A DNA stretch of 64,000 bases, from positions 124,001-188,000 of the forward strand of contig NKXK01000024.1 of the NCBI GenBank assembly GCA_004379165.1, written 5' to 3'. Source of the DNA: Rhodocyclaceae bacterium. Lineage in GTDB: Bacteria; Pseudomonadota; Gammaproteobacteria; Burkholderiales; Rhodocyclaceae. A model generated the notes under the pieces. The model had not been told where the DNA came from. It did not search any database and was given only the letters and a program-made list of their open reading frames with translations. Positions 25,959 through 35,497 of this stretch are shown piece by piece. The first letter of the stretch is position 1. Every line of letters starts with the position of its first letter. The translations under genes and the position numbers were made by a program.

Positions 25959-28250
25959 ATGATCACCACCATTCGCTCGACGAACCAATTCCGCATCAGT
26001 TCGTCCGCACTCCTTCTGGCTGCGATCATCGGCGCATGGAGCCAGAACAGTACCGCCCAGACCTACGCCCCCTGGCTACGCCAGATCGGCATCACCAACA
26101 CCATCGAATCCGCCGCCGCATGGGGCAAGGGCCAATTACTGGGCGTGGTCGATACCGGTATCAACGTCACGCACCCACAGTTCGCCCCGGGTCAGGTTTC
26201 GGCCAGCCTAAGCAGTTGCGCTGCCGTCACATTCCGTTGCGCCAATGGCGTTGCCGATGACAATGGACACGGCACCGCCGTCGCCAGTATCGCGGCTGGA
26301 TACCGTCCCTCGCAATTTGCCAACGTTTCCGCTGGCGGTTACACCACGGTCGCCGGCAACTTCATTGGCGTTGCGCCGGCAGCGAACATCGTTGCCGAAA
26401 AGGTACTCGCTGCATCAGGCAGTGGCTACTCCACCGATGTCGCCAATGGCATTCGCAAAGCAGCCGATGCCGGCGCGGGGGTTATCAATGTTTCGATCAC
26501 CTACGGCAATGACAGCGCTACCGTATCCGCCATCAACTACGCTGCCTCCAAGGGTGCCTTTATCGTTTGGGCTGGTGGCAATAGCGCCCAGAACCTGCTG
26601 TCCAACCAGAATACCGTCGGCTTGACGCAGGCCGCCATTCAGCGCCTCGTATTTGCCGGCTCGGTGAATAGTGCAAACGTCGCCTCCAGCTTCACCAACA
26701 AGCCGGGCAGTGGCAACCTGGTCAGCACCACCAACTCACGTACGACCTATGCCGGTCGTTGGGTGATGGCGCCCGGAGAAGCCATCATCGCTCCCAGCAC
26801 GACCTATGGAAATAGCGCTTACATGCTATGGTCCGGCACCTCGATGGCTGCTCCTGTGGTCAGTGGCTCGCTGATGCTGCTCCAGAATGCCTGGCCGATT
26901 CTCAAAACCCGCGGTACGACGGCAGACTTACTGATCGCCACAAGCACCGACCTTGGCAGCAAGGGCGTGGATAGCACCTACGGCAACGGCCTGGTCAATC
27001 TGCAGAAGGCCTTCACACCGGTGGGCGCGCTAACAGTCACCACTGCCCAAGGGACCAGCCTCGATGTCAATGCACTTACCGGCAGCCTCATTTCCAGCGG
27101 CGCTCTCGGCAGCATGAGCAGCATTCGTAGCAAGCTGGCCAATTACACCGCTTTCGACAGTTACACGAGAAATTTCACCGTCAATCTCTCCGGGCTCATT
27201 CAATCTCCGACAAACAAGGCCAGCCTGAATCCTCTGCCCAGCAATGCCTTCAGTGCGCCCAAAGTGTTGAAATTCCAGAATGGCGAACTTGCAGTTTCGC
27301 TGACGGCGACCACCGACCCGACAGCAAATCTAGGCCGTTTCGACTATCGTGCCGACCTCGAAACCTCCCCCAGCGTCGGTTACACCTTGTTCACCAACTC
27401 GGCCGCAAGCGTCACCGGGCTCGGGTATGGCGCTTCGTCCGCCTACCCCTTCGCCAAGGCAATGTTCAATGACGAGTTGATTGCGCGCCAGATGCAGGAC
27501 TTTGACAACGCAAGCATCAACAACATCGCTCAAAACGGATATCAGATGAGCTACGGGATGCAGTTCAATCCGGAGATCCGTTTTGCAGCCCACTACTCCG
27601 CCACGCCGACCGACACCCCTCTCCAGCGCATGAACGCCCCTGCCATGCAGATCAAGGTCGGCGCATCCTATCGGGTCAACCAACGCCTGACGGCAGGCCT
27701 GACTTACAGCAACATGGAAGAGAGCGCTTCATTGCTTGGTGCCGGAAACACAGGCAACAGTCTGCTGTCGTTTGGGCACAATCGAAGCAATGTTGCCGGC
27801 TTGAGCCTGGCCTATCGAGTCGGTCTTAACAGCAGCGTCCTATTCAATGGCGAAATGGCGCAAACCGAGACCGGAGAAGGCAATACCGGCAGCTTGTTCG
27901 GCGCCACATCCAATGTCCGCGCCCAGGCTTTTGGTGTGACATTCATCCAGCAAAACCTCTGGACAGACAAGGACCAGTTGCTCGCATCGATTCGCCAGCC
28001 GCTTCGCGTCTCTTCAGGGCGAGTCGCCATTGTCAGCGCCGACGTCGATGCCAACGGCGAACCGGTTTATCAGAAGCAGTGGGCGAGTCTGGTTCCCGAT
28101 GGTCGCGAAATCGACTTCAGCCTGAGCTATGTCCGGCCTACCGGCAAAACCAGTTCGCTCGCAATGCAAGCCATGTATCAGCGCGATGCCTTGAATATCG
28201 CCGGTAATAACGCGACACAATTTGGCATGCTCTGGAAGACGGCCTTCTGA
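25959..28250 (+). CDS. Subtilisin-like (S8) autotransporter protease
   Basis: 763 residues: signal peptide to about STAQ34, S8 peptidase domain with the triad D65 (VVDTGI), H104 (NGHGTAVAS) and S295 (SGTSMAAPV), a linker, and a C-terminal beta-barrel-like region rich in alternating aromatic residues ending in Phe (WKTAF), the outer-membrane signal. Likely a surface protease, either cell-bound or released. Start ATG 25959 has GGAG ahead of it and excludes upstream in-frame codons. It is controlled by the c-di-GMP riboswitch, linking it to the motile/sessile switch. Confidence 0.9.
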   Translation: MITTIRSTNQFRISSSALLLAAIIGAWSQNSTAQTYAPWLRQIGITNTIESAAAWGKGQLLGVVDTGINVTHPQFAPGQVSASLSSCAAVTFRCANGVADDNGHGTAVASIAAGYRPSQFANVSAGGYTTVAGNFIGVAPAANIVAEKVLAASGSGYSTDVANGIRKAADAGAGVINVSITYGNDSATVSAINYAASKGAFIVWAGGNSAQNLLSNQNTVGLTQAAIQRLVFAGSVNSANVASSFTNKPGSGNLVSTTNSRTTYAGRWVMAPGEAIIAPSTTYGNSAYMLWSGTSMAAPVVSGSLMLLQNAWPILKTRGTTADLLIATSTDLGSKGVDSTYGNGLVNLQKAFTPVGALTVTTAQGTSLDVNALTGSLISSGALGSMSSIRSKLANYTAFDSYTRNFTVNLSGLIQSPTNKASLNPLPSNAFSAPKVLKFQNGELAVSLTATTDPTANLGRFDYRADLETSPSVGYTLFTNSAASVTGLGYGASSAYPFAKAMFNDELIARQMQDFDNASINNIAQNGYQMSYGMQFNPEIRFAAHYSATPTDTPLQRMNAPAMQIKVGASYRVNQRLTAGLTYSNMEESASLLGAGNTGNSLLSFGHNRSNVAGLSLAYRVGLNSSVLFNGEMAQTETGEGNTGSLFGATSNVRAQAFGVTFIQQNLWTDKDQLLASIRQPLRVSSGRVAIVSADVDANGEPVYQKQWASLVPDGREIDFSLSYVRPTGKTSSLAMQAMYQRDALNIAGNNATQFGMLWKTAF

Positions 28251-28473
28251 CCCAATAGCACCGCCACCGACGTCATTGGCTTGTGAGAACCGGAAGAATT
28301 GCGCCACCAATTGGGGGAGTTTCTCCGGTTCACCGCAACTCGCTTGTCACCGGCGTCGGCGCAACGTAACATCGGACGCTGCACCGCACAAAAAGCGCAG
28401 CATCAACGCGAAACGGCTCTCCAACTGCTTTCCTGTTGTGCCCCTTGACCGGCCACTCAACTACAGGAAATCC
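28251..28473. other. Noncoding gap, 223 bp
   Basis: Contains the degenerate repeat copy and AGGAAA before the transglutaminase ATG. No terminator hairpin with a T-run is obvious after the autotransporter. Confidence 0.5.
28308..28337 (-). repeat. Degenerate copy of the 31-bp repeat
   Basis: Minus strand TTGCGGTGAACC then one base missing, GGAGAAA and a decayed A-rich end. It lies in the gap between the autotransporter and transglutaminase genes. A relic or chance match. Confidence 0.4.
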
Positions 28474-29364
28474 ATGGTCCGCCTCCAGTTCAGTATCGAT
28501 CTCCAGTACCAGATCACCCCGCCCGCCGCGGATTTTGTCTTCAACTTCCACGCCGCGCTCACGGCAAGCCAGACTGTGCTTGAAGAGTCGCTGGTCATCG
28601 ATCAGCATGTGCCCACCCGACTGGAGATCGAGCCTGCGACCGGTGCCCGCTTCCTGCGCCTGACGGCCAACCCGGGGCCACTCAATGTCGTATATCGCGC
28701 GACCGTCGATATCGATCATTTCGCGGCGCCACCCGATGCAATCGCTGAAACGCCCGTAGCCAACCTGCCGCTGTCCGTACTGACCTATATTTACCCGAGC
28801 CGCTACTGCCAGTCAGACCGTCTGGCACAACTGGCCATGCGCGAATTCGGGCATTTACCCAAAGGCTACCGGCGCGTCGAGGCCATTTGCAAATGGGTGA
28901 GCAATCACGTTGTCTTCAAGAGTGCCAGCAGCAGTTCGACGACCTCGGCGATCGACACGCTGACCGAACGAACCGGTGTCTGCCGTGATTTTGCCCACCT
29001 GATGATCGCCCTCTGTCGGGCGCTGAGCATTCCGGCACGCTTCACCACCGGCATCGATTACGGCGCCGACCCGGCACTTGGTCCGACCGATTTTCACGCT
29101 TACGTCGAAGTCTTCCTCGAACAGCGCTGGTATCTCTTCGACCCGTCCGGCACCGCCATTCCAATGGGTTTCGTGCGTATCGGTACCGGTCGCGACGCCG
29201 CCGATGTGTCCTTTGCAACGATTTTCGGCAGCGTCAGTTCGCCACCACCGGTGATCAGCATCAAGGCCGTGACCGCTGCCGACCGCCCCTGGCAAGAACC
29301 GCGGCATCGCGAAGAAGCCCTATCGAGCGACGCCCTGCCCGGACTTTTTCCGGCAACGCGCTAG
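28474..29364 (+). CDS. Transglutaminase-like protease family protein
   Basis: 296 residues. N-terminal transglutaminase-associated beta domain (about 1-120) then the papain-like core with the C-H-D triad: TGVCRDFAHLM (Cys), DFHAYVEVFL (His) and LFDPSG (Asp). Such COG1305 proteins act as cysteine peptidases or amidases; the substrate is unknown. The longer frame from 28222 crosses the repeat relic and has no ribosome site; AGGAAA supports 28474. It converges with the Lrp gene, overlapping by four bases. Confidence 0.88.
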   Translation: MVRLQFSIDLQYQITPPAADFVFNFHAALTASQTVLEESLVIDQHVPTRLEIEPATGARFLRLTANPGPLNVVYRATVDIDHFAAPPDAIAETPVANLPLSVLTYIYPSRYCQSDRLAQLAMREFGHLPKGYRRVEAICKWVSNHVVFKSASSSSTTSAIDTLTERTGVCRDFAHLMIALCRALSIPARFTTGIDYGADPALGPTDFHAYVEVFLEQRWYLFDPSGTAIPMGFVRIGTGRDAADVSFATIFGSVSSPPPVISIKAVTAADRPWQEPRHREEALSSDALPGLFPATR

Positions 29365-29831
29365 ACCTCAGACAGCGGCAGCGAAAAGCGCTCGACCACG
29401 CGGCGCAACACAAAACTGGTGTGCACGCCGGTCACCCCCTGAATCCGCGTGATCTTGTTGAGCAAAAGATCCTGGTAGGCATCCATGTCGCGCACCACCA
29501 CCTTCAACTGGTAATCCGACTGCTGGCCGGTGATCAGGAGGCATTCCAGGACTTCGGGAATATCGGCAATCGCCTGCTCCAGATTGGCGAAGCGCTCCGG
29601 CGTGTGCTGGTCCATCGAGATACCGATCAGCGCCATCAGCGTCAGGCCGAGTTTTTTGGCATCGAGATGCGCCCGGTAGCCGGCGATCAGGCCGGAATCC
29701 TCCAGCGCCCGCACCCGTCGAAGGCAGGGCGATGGCGACAGGCCGATACGGTCGGCCAGATCCTGGTTGCTGATACGGCCATCGGCCTGCAGGATAGCGA
29801 GAATTTCCCTGTCGTAACGATCCATCTGCAT
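29361..29831 (-). CDS. Lrp/AsnC-family transcriptional regulator
   Basis: 156 residues: N-terminal winged HTH (ILAILQADGRISNQDLADRIGLSPSPCLRRVRALEDSGLI) and a C-terminal RAM amino-acid-binding domain (LTLMALIGISMDQHTPERFANLEQA, VLECLLITGQQSDYQLKVVV). Start 29831 (MQMDRY) has AGGAG seven bases upstream. It is divergent from leuA, so regulating leucine synthesis is likely, with an amino acid as effector (inferred). Confidence 0.92.
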   Translation of the reverse strand: MQMDRYDREILAILQADGRISNQDLADRIGLSPSPCLRRVRALEDSGLIAGYRAHLDAKKLGLTLMALIGISMDQHTPERFANLEQAIADIPEVLECLLITGQQSDYQLKVVVRDMDAYQDLLLNKITRIQGVTGVHTSFVLRRVVERFSLPLSEV

Positions 29832-29965
29832 CCAGTTGCTCCTAAATTTTAATTTACGCAATTATCTGCCAATTAATAGCAACAATGAAACCGAATTCGC
29901 AATCACCTGCCAGCTGCTTTTGCGTAATATTTCGCCATCGAAAAAGACTTTACCGGAGCAGTACC
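29832..29965. promoter_or_regulatory. Divergent Lrp-leuA intergenic region
   Basis: 134 bp, AT-richer than its surroundings (TAATTTACGCAATTATCTGCCAATTAATAG), the kind of A/T-rich DNA bound by Lrp proteins. No precise operator was identified. Confidence 0.45.
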
Positions 29966-31660
29966 ATGCAACCATCTCAAGCCCAATCCTCCCGGAAGTA
30001 CGTCCCCTTCCCCCCGGTGAATCTCGTCGACCGCCAGTGGCCGGGCCGCACCATCACCCAGGCCCCGATCTGGATGAGCACCGATTTGCGCGACGGCAAC
30101 CAGGCGCTGTTCGAGCCGATGAATGCCGAGAAGAAGATGCGCATGTTCAAGACGCTCTGCGCCATCGGCTTCAAGGAAATCGAAATCGCCTTCCCTTCCG
30201 CCTCGGAAACCGAATTCGGCTTCGTGCGCCAGCTCATCGAAGGCGGCCACATCCCGGACGACGTTCGTATCGAAGTCCTCACCCAGGCGCGCGAGCACCT
30301 CATCCGCCGAACGATGGAATCGGTCAAGGGCGCCAGGCAGGCCATCGTCCACGTCTATAACGCCACCTGCAAAACCTTCCGCGAGAACGTCTTCGGCATG
30401 AGCAAGGCGGAAGTCATCGCCATGGCCACCGACGCCGTGCGCCTCATCCGCACGCTCGCCGACGAGATGCCGGAAACCGAGATCACCCTCGAATACAGCC
30501 CGGAACTCTTCACCGCCACCGAGCTCGATTTCGCCAAGGCAGTCTGCGACGCCGTCACCGAAACCTGGGGTGCGACGCCGCAGCGCAAGGTCATCCTCAA
30601 TCTCCCGACCACGGTCGAGATTGCCACGCCCAACATCTACGCCGACCAGATCGAGTGGATGCACCGCAATCTCGAGCGCCGCGACAGCGTGCTCATCAGC
30701 CTCCACCCGCACAACGACCGGGGCACGGCGGTCGCCGCCGCCGAGCTTGGCCTCATGGCCGGCGCCGATCGCGTCGAAGGCTGCCTCTTTGGCAACGGCG
30801 AACGCACCGGCAACGTCGATCTTGTCACCCTCGCCCTCAACATGCACACGCAAGGCGTCGATCCGCAACTCGATTTCTCGGACATCAATGCCGTTGCCCG
30901 CACCTACGAACACTGTACCCAGCTCCCGATCCATCCACGCCACCCATACGTTGGGGATCTCGTTTTCACGGCCTTCTCCGGCTCCCACCAGGACGCCATC
31001 AAGAAGGGGTTCTCTGCTCAAAAGGTGGATGAGACGTGGGCAGTGCCTTACCTCCCCATCGACCCAGCCGACGTCGGCCGCAGCTACGACTCGGTGATTC
31101 GCGTGAATAGCCAGTCGGGCAAGGGCGGCATCGCCTACCTCATGGAAACCGAACATGGGGTCGTCATGCCGCGCCGCCTTCAGGTCGAGTTTTCGGGCGT
31201 CGTGCAGAAGCACACCGACACCCACGGCGGCGAAGTCAGCGCCGACGACATCTGGAATCTCTTCGCCAGCAATTACCTCGACGCTGTCAGCCCGATCCGC
31301 TACCGCGAGCATCACCTCTTCGAACACGGTGAAGCTCAGGGCATCCGCCTCGCGGTCGACATCGACGGCCGAGCCTGCGTCCTCACCGGCGAAGGCAACG
31401 GCCCGATCAATGCCACGGTGCACGCCTTGCAGACGGCCGGTTTCAACTTCTCGGTGCGCAGCTACGAAGAACGTTCGATGGTGCCGATGGGCGAAGACGG
31501 CAACGCCCGCGCCTGCGCCATGGTCGAGGTCGCGACCAAGGGCAGCAGCGACCTCTACGGTATCGGCATCGACAGCAACATCGTCACCGCCTCGATCAAG
31601 GCCTTGATCAGCGGCGTCAATCGCCTCGGCGCTGCCAGCCGCGTAGCGCAGGCTGCGTAA
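29966..31660 (+). CDS. leuA: 2-isopropylmalate synthase (LeuA2 type)
   Basis: 564 residues. Catalytic TIM barrel with [15 protein letters not shown] and [16 protein letters not shown] (metal ligands His), ended by the LeuA regulatory dimer domain ([25 protein letters not shown]). The family of this length is the leucine-synthesis type 2 enzyme (YKVPF-like N terminus [17 protein letters not shown]). Start ATG at 29966 follows CCGGAGCAG; the longer frame from 29885 is not used. First step of leucine synthesis; feedback inhibition by leucine is expected through the C-terminal domain. Confidence 0.95.
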   Translation: MQPSQAQSSRKYVPFPPVNLVDRQWPGRTITQAPIWMSTDLRDGNQALFEPMNAEKKMRMFKTLCAIGFKEIEIAFPSASETEFGFVRQLIEGGHIPDDVRIEVLTQAREHLIRRTMESVKGARQAIVHVYNATCKTFRENVFGMSKAEVIAMATDAVRLIRTLADEMPETEITLEYSPELFTATELDFAKAVCDAVTETWGATPQRKVILNLPTTVEIATPNIYADQIEWMHRNLERRDSVLISLHPHNDRGTAVAAAELGLMAGADRVEGCLFGNGERTGNVDLVTLALNMHTQGVDPQLDFSDINAVARTYEHCTQLPIHPRHPYVGDLVFTAFSGSHQDAIKKGFSAQKVDETWAVPYLPIDPADVGRSYDSVIRVNSQSGKGGIAYLMETEHGVVMPRRLQVEFSGVVQKHTDTHGGEVSADDIWNLFASNYLDAVSPIRYREHHLFEHGEAQGIRLAVDIDGRACVLTGEGNGPINATVHALQTAGFNFSVRSYEERSMVPMGEDGNARACAMVEVATKGSSDLYGIGIDSNIVTASIKALISGVNRLGAASRVAQAA

Positions 31661-31670
31661 GACCATCGCC

Positions 31671-31961
31671 ATGAGCTATCGCATCATCGGCCTGATCAAA
31701 CTCTGCGACCCGACTGCCTTCGAGATCTACCGCAGCCAGGTCGGGGCCACCATTGCGCAATACGGCGGCAGCGTCCGCCAGCGCGGCAGTGTCGACGCAG
31801 TACTCTGGAACGAACTCGGCGGCGGCGCACCCGATGCCTTTGTGGACATCGAATTCGCCAGCCGCGAAGACGCACAGCGCTGGGCGAATAGCAAGGAATA
31901 TCAGGCGCTGTTGCCGGTCCGCAGCGAGGCGATGCAACTGCTGCTGTTCGCCGTTGCCTGA
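31671..31961 (+). CDS. DUF1330-family protein
   Basis: 96 residues of a small alpha+beta barrel: MSYRIIGLIKLCDPTAFEIYRSQVGATIAQYGG, FVDIEFASREDAQRWANSKEYQALLPVRSEAM. DUF1330 proteins are ferredoxin-like and of unknown function. Ten bases after leuA, so likely co-transcribed; the family is not known to act in leucine synthesis. Confidence 0.85.
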   Translation: MSYRIIGLIKLCDPTAFEIYRSQVGATIAQYGGSVRQRGSVDAVLWNELGGGAPDAFVDIEFASREDAQRWANSKEYQALLPVRSEAMQLLLFAVA

Positions 31962-31965
31962 TGCC

Positions 31966-32775
31966 TCAGGCGGCCATCAGATCGCTGCGCCGCCCCGGCC
32001 TGAACTGGCGGGTATCGGTGTAGTAGGCCGGATCTTCGTTATCCGGCGTCACGCCGGGGATGCCAAGTAGCGGCAGCGGCTGGAAATCGCGTGGCCGGAT
32101 AAAGGTGTCGCCTGCCAGAATGGGCGCGATTTTCGCGTCGACCGCAGCAAGCAATTGCCCCGAATCCTGCCTGAGAAACACCGGCGTCACCGGCAGCAGA
32201 ATGGCCTTGGCGGTCAGCCCGCGGAAGGGGTTAAGCAAGGCTTCATAGGTGGCGTGACCGAAGATCATGAAGCGCATCTGCGCGATGACATCCTGGCGCC
32301 GCTCAACGAACAGCGACTGCCATTGGAAGCTGCGCAGCAAATCGAGCAGCGTCGGGTCGCTGGCAAGCACGACAATGCCGCATTCGTCGAAATGTGTCAG
32401 CGCGTCGCGGCGCAGGTTGCGCTGCTCACCCGGCTTTTGCATGGCGGCAACGTGGGCAGCCGTGATCGCCCGCTTGGTTTCAGGAAAGCTCAGCCAGATC
32501 AGGGCATTGAAGAAGTCATGCCAGTTGTCAGGCCGGGTCTCGACCTCGCCCCGCTCCCATAAACGGCATTCGTAGGGCATCCCGTCGGCCTGGGGTGACA
32601 CGAAGCGAACCGGCCGGCCATCGGGCAAAGCTACGGGATACTGCGCCGTCAGGGTACGCAGGGAATCGCTGGCAGGGGCGTCAGGCAGTTCATCCAGCCA
32701 GCGCTGTACCGGCCAGAATAATGATGAAGCGCCATTCAGTTCAAGGCTCGCCGGCGCATCGCAGGCGACATTCAC
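31966..32775 (-). CDS. DUF3025-family protein
   Basis: 269 residues with the family core NWHDFFNALIWLSFPETKRAI and the later QSLFVERR region. The frame is open further upstream but overlaps another gene; the GTG at 32775 forms a GTGA overlap with the preceding lipoprotein stop. Function unknown. Convergent with the DUF1330 gene. Part of a leftward group with a lipoprotein, pyrC and rsmI. Confidence 0.8.
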   Translation of the reverse strand: MNVACDAPASLELNGASSLFWPVQRWLDELPDAPASDSLRTLTAQYPVALPDGRPVRFVSPQADGMPYECRLWERGEVETRPDNWHDFFNALIWLSFPETKRAITAAHVAAMQKPGEQRNLRRDALTHFDECGIVVLASDPTLLDLLRSFQWQSLFVERRQDVIAQMRFMIFGHATYEALLNPFRGLTAKAILLPVTPVFLRQDSGQLLAAVDAKIAPILAGDTFIRPRDFQPLPLLGIPGVTPDNEDPAYYTDTRQFRPGRRSDLMAA

Positions 32776-33209
32776 TCTTCGACGTCGGCCTGCCCGGCCT
32801 CTTCCTTGACGAAAGTGAGGACACCCTTCTTGGTACGGAAGGTACCGACCAGCGTGCCCATGCCTTCGGCCGGCTCGCCATCCATCTTGGCGAAGCCCTC
32901 GCAGGTCTGGGTTTCGGTGGCATACATGCGTTTGCCGGCCTTGATGATGAAGGCGCCGGACGGCACGCGATAAACCTCGACGCGCGTCTTCTCGGTCCCC
33001 TGCCCCATGCTGTGCCGACGCAGGCAAGTTGGCATCCGCGACACCGCCATGTAGAGATTGACCTTGCTGTCCCAGAAATATGGCTGTTCGCGGATCAATG
33101 ACAGCCCGTGCTCACGGGTGCCGTCGATTTCGTAAGTCGCACCGTCATTCACACAAGCGGTCAGCACCGGCGCAGCCAGCAGGGCAAAGAGAACGGTGCG
33201 CAAACGCAT
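32772..33209 (-). CDS. Putative lipoprotein
   Basis: 145 residues with signal peptide and lipobox VLTACVND. A short domain follows (YEIDGTREHGLSLIREQPYFWDSKVNLYM... RTKKGVLTFVKEE) that is not recognised. The start at 33209 (MRLRTVLFALLAAP) is chosen for the signal peptide; the longer open frame is rejected. It ends in a GTGA overlap with the DUF3025 gene and begins eight bases after the pyrC stop. Confidence 0.78.
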   Translation of the reverse strand: MRLRTVLFALLAAPVLTACVNDGATYEIDGTREHGLSLIREQPYFWDSKVNLYMAVSRMPTCLRRHSMGQGTEKTRVEVYRVPSGAFIIKAGKRMYATETQTCEGFAKMDGEPAEGMGTLVGTFRTKKGVLTFVKEEAGQADVEE

Positions 33210-33217
33210 GATGGGCC

Positions 33218-34249
33218 TCAGAGCATTTTCCAGGTCAGCGACTCGCCCGCCCGCAGCGGCACGATGTCGTCGGTACTGAGATAAGGATAGCTCGCCGGGA
33301 CGGTCCATGTCTCCTTCGCCAGCGTGATTTTGTCGGCGTTGCGCGGCAGACCGTACCAGTCCGGGCCGTGGAAACTGGCAAAACCTTCCAGCTTGTCGAG
33401 TGCGCCGGCATTCTCGAAGGCTTCGGCATAAAGCTCGATCGCCGCATAGGCGGTGTAGCAGCCGGCGCAGCCGCAGGCAGCTTCCTTGGTCATCTTGGCA
33501 TGCGGCGCCGAATCGGTGCCGAGGAAGAACTTGGGATTGCCGGAAATCGCCGCGGCCACCAGCGCCTCGCGGTGCGTCTCGCGCTTCAGCACCGGCAGAC
33601 AGTACCAGTGCGGCCGCACGCCGCCCTGGAAGATGGCATTGCGGTTGTAGAGCAGGTGGTGGGCGGTGATGGTGGCAGCTACGGTGAACCCGGAACTTGC
33701 GACAAAATCGGCAGCATCACTGGTCGTGATGTGCTCCATGACCACGCGCAATTTTGGGAAACGCTGCGTCAGCGGCAACAGGACGGTGTCGATGAATACC
33801 TTTTCGCGATCGAACAGATCGACCGCCTGATCCGTCACCTCGCCATGCACCAGCAGCGGCAGGCCGACGCGTTCCATCTCGGCCAGCGTGTCATAGGCTT
33901 TGGTGATGTCAGTCAGACCGGCATCGGAATTGGTCGTCGCCCCGGCCGGATAAAGCTTGACCGCCTTGACGAAGCCGGAGGCGGCCGCCTTCGCCACTTC
34001 GCTGGCCGGCGTGTTGTCGGTCAGGTAAAGCGTCATCAGCGGCTCGAAGCGCATGCCGGCCGGCAAGGCGGCGAGGATGCGGTCACGATAGGCGCCAGCC
34101 TGCTCGACGGTGGTCACCGGCGGCTTGAGGTTGGGCATGACGATGGCGCGGCCGAACTGGCGGGCGGTATGCGGTAGCACAGCGGCGAGCGCTTCGCCAT
34201 CGCGCAGGTGAAGATGCCAGTCGTCGGGACGGGTGATGGTGATTTGCAT
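33218..34249 (-). CDS. pyrC: Dihydroorotase (type II)
   Basis: 343 residues, standard for the short dihydroorotases. Zinc ligands appear in HLHLRDG, carboxylated Lys and His in [11 protein letters not shown]... HGEVTD, and [13 protein letters not shown] with the catalytic Asp. Third step of pyrimidine synthesis. A variable segment ([11 protein letters not shown]) is encoded by a copy of the 31-bp repeat at 33679-33709; relative to E. coli PyrC the length there is unchanged, so it looks like substitution within a tolerant loop, not insertion. Confidence 0.96.
   Translation of the reverse strand: MQITITRPDDWHLHLRDGEALAAVLPHTARQFGRAIVMPNLKPPVTTVEQAGAYRDRILAALPAGMRFEPLMTLYLTDNTPASEVAKAAASGFVKAVKLYPAGATTNSDAGLTDITKAYDTLAEMERVGLPLLVHGEVTDQAVDLFDREKVFIDTVLLPLTQRFPKLRVVMEHITTSDAADFVASSGFTVAATITAHHLLYNRNAIFQGGVRPHWYCLPVLKRETHREALVAAAISGNPKFFLGTDSAPHAKMTKEAACGCAGCYTAYAAIELYAEAFENAGALDKLEGFASFHGPDWYGLPRNADKITLAKETWTVPASYPYLSTDDIVPLRAGESLTWKML
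33679..33709 (+). repeat. 31-bp USS-like repeat inside pyrC
   Basis: CTACGGTGAACCCGG, AA instead of AAAA, a few bases, AAAATC. It encodes ASSGFTVAA in a loop before the AATIT strand. Confidence 0.75.
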
Positions 34250-34277
34250 GATTCTGATCCTTGGTAATCCCGTGATT

Positions 34278-35114
34278 TTAGCCTTTCATCGCCAGCGCGA
34301 GATCATAGAGCGCGTTTTTCGGGCTACCGGTGATCGCTGCCGCCAGCTTGGCCGCCTGTTTGGTCGGCAAGCCCTCGGCAAGCAGCAGCTTGAGTACGCG
34401 CTCGCCTTCGCCGCTGTCTGCCTTGTCCGGGGCGCCGGAAACAATGAGGACGAACTCGCCGCGCTGGCGGTTGCCATCTTCCTTCAGCCAAGCCAGCGCC
34501 TCGGCCAGCGGCAGGCTATGCACGGTTTCGAACAGTTTGGTCAGTTCGCGGGCGATGACCAGCGTGCGCTTGCCGAAGACCTCGGCCATTTCAGCCACGG
34601 TTTCGAGCACGCGGTGCGGCGCTTCGTAGAAGACCAGTGCCGCCTGCGTGTCGCGCAGGCTTTCGAGCACCTGCCGGCGCTGCCCGCCCTTGGCCGGCAG
34701 AAAGCCATAGAAAAGGAAATGTTCGTCGAGCAGCCCGGCCGCCGACAATGCGGTCGTCGCAGCACAGGCACCGGGCAAAGGGACAACCTTGCAGCCGGCG
34801 TCGCGAACGGCAGCAACAACGCGGGCGCCAGGGTCGGAAATGCCGGGCGTACCGGCATCTGAAATCAGTGCCACCGATTCGCCGGCCCGCAGCTTTTCAA
34901 CGATGCGCGCCGCGGCTTCATGCTCGTTGTGCTGATGCGCCGGCAGCGTGCGTGCCGACGAACCGAGATGCTTGAGCAGCGGTGCGCTGTGCCGGGTGTC
35001 CTCGGCGGCCACCCAGGGTACCCGACGCAGAACCGCCTCGGCGCGCTGGGTGAGATCGGCGAGGTTCCCGAGCGGTGTCGGGACGACATACAATGCGGCA
35101 GATTCTTCTGTCAT
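34278..35114 (-). CDS. rsmI: 16S rRNA (cytidine-1402-2'-O) methyltransferase
   Basis: 278 residues of the tetrapyrrole-methylase superfamily: [48 protein letters not shown] and [10 protein letters not shown]. It methylates C1402 in the decoding centre. Divergent from yraN, with overlapping 5' ends, the arrangement also seen near E. coli rsmI-yraM-yraN. Confidence 0.95.
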   Translation of the reverse strand: MTEESAALYVVPTPLGNLADLTQRAEAVLRRVPWVAAEDTRHSAPLLKHLGSSARTLPAHQHNEHEAAARIVEKLRAGESVALISDAGTPGISDPGARVVAAVRDAGCKVVPLPGACAATTALSAAGLLDEHFLFYGFLPAKGGQRRQVLESLRDTQAALVFYEAPHRVLETVAEMAEVFGKRTLVIARELTKLFETVHSLPLAEALAWLKEDGNRQRGEFVLIVSGAPDKADSGEGERVLKLLLAEGLPTKQAAKLAAAITGSPKNALYDLALAMKG

Positions 35115-35497
35115 TTACGGGTTTGCGATTGAGCGCTGGAGCAAAAGCCGACGATACCACCACCGCCCGCGGCCGCGAAGCCGAGGGACGCGCCGCGGCG
35201 TATCTGGCGAGCTGCGGTCTACGCGAAATTTCGCGCAATTTTCGGGTACGCGGCGGCGAGATCGACCTGATTTTCCGCGATGGCAAGGTGCTGGTCTTCG
35301 TCGAAGTCCGGCAGCGCAGCCGCAGCGATTTCGGCGGCGCCGCGGCGAGCATCACGGCTGCCAAGCGCCAGCGGCTGATCCTCGCCGCCCGGCACTATCT
35401 GCTCAAACACCCGGACACCGACTGCCGCTTCGATTGCGTGCTGATCAACGGCGAGCAACTCGAATGGCTGCGCAATGCGTTTTCTGCTGACGATTAG
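35093..35497 (+). CDS. yraN: YraN-family (UPF0102) nuclease-like protein
   Basis: 134 residues with the endonuclease-like core GREAEGRAAAYLASCGL, FRVRGGEIDLIFRDGKVLVFVEVRQRS. This GEIDLI...FVEVR pattern matches a PD-(D/E)xK fold; biochemical role is not firm. The 5' end overlaps rsmI by 22 bp (ATG 35093) or more if the GTG at 35075 is used; the better spacing is uncertain. Its 3' end overlaps the HIRAN gene. Confidence 0.88.
   Translation: MRQILLSFTGLRLSAGAKADDTTTARGREAEGRAAAYLASCGLREISRNFRVRGGEIDLIFRDGKVLVFVEVRQRSRSDFGGAAASITAAKRQRLILAARHYLLKHPDTDCRFDCVLINGEQLEWLRNAFSADD

Noticed and set aside
29903..31672. 589-codon open frame on the minus strand across leuA
   Set aside because: It is antisense to a full-length, motif-complete leuA. 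Long antisense frames arise from GC-rich codon bias.
32127..32147. Short match to both ends of the repeat inside the DUF3025 gene
   Set aside because: About 11 central bases are absent; likely chance.
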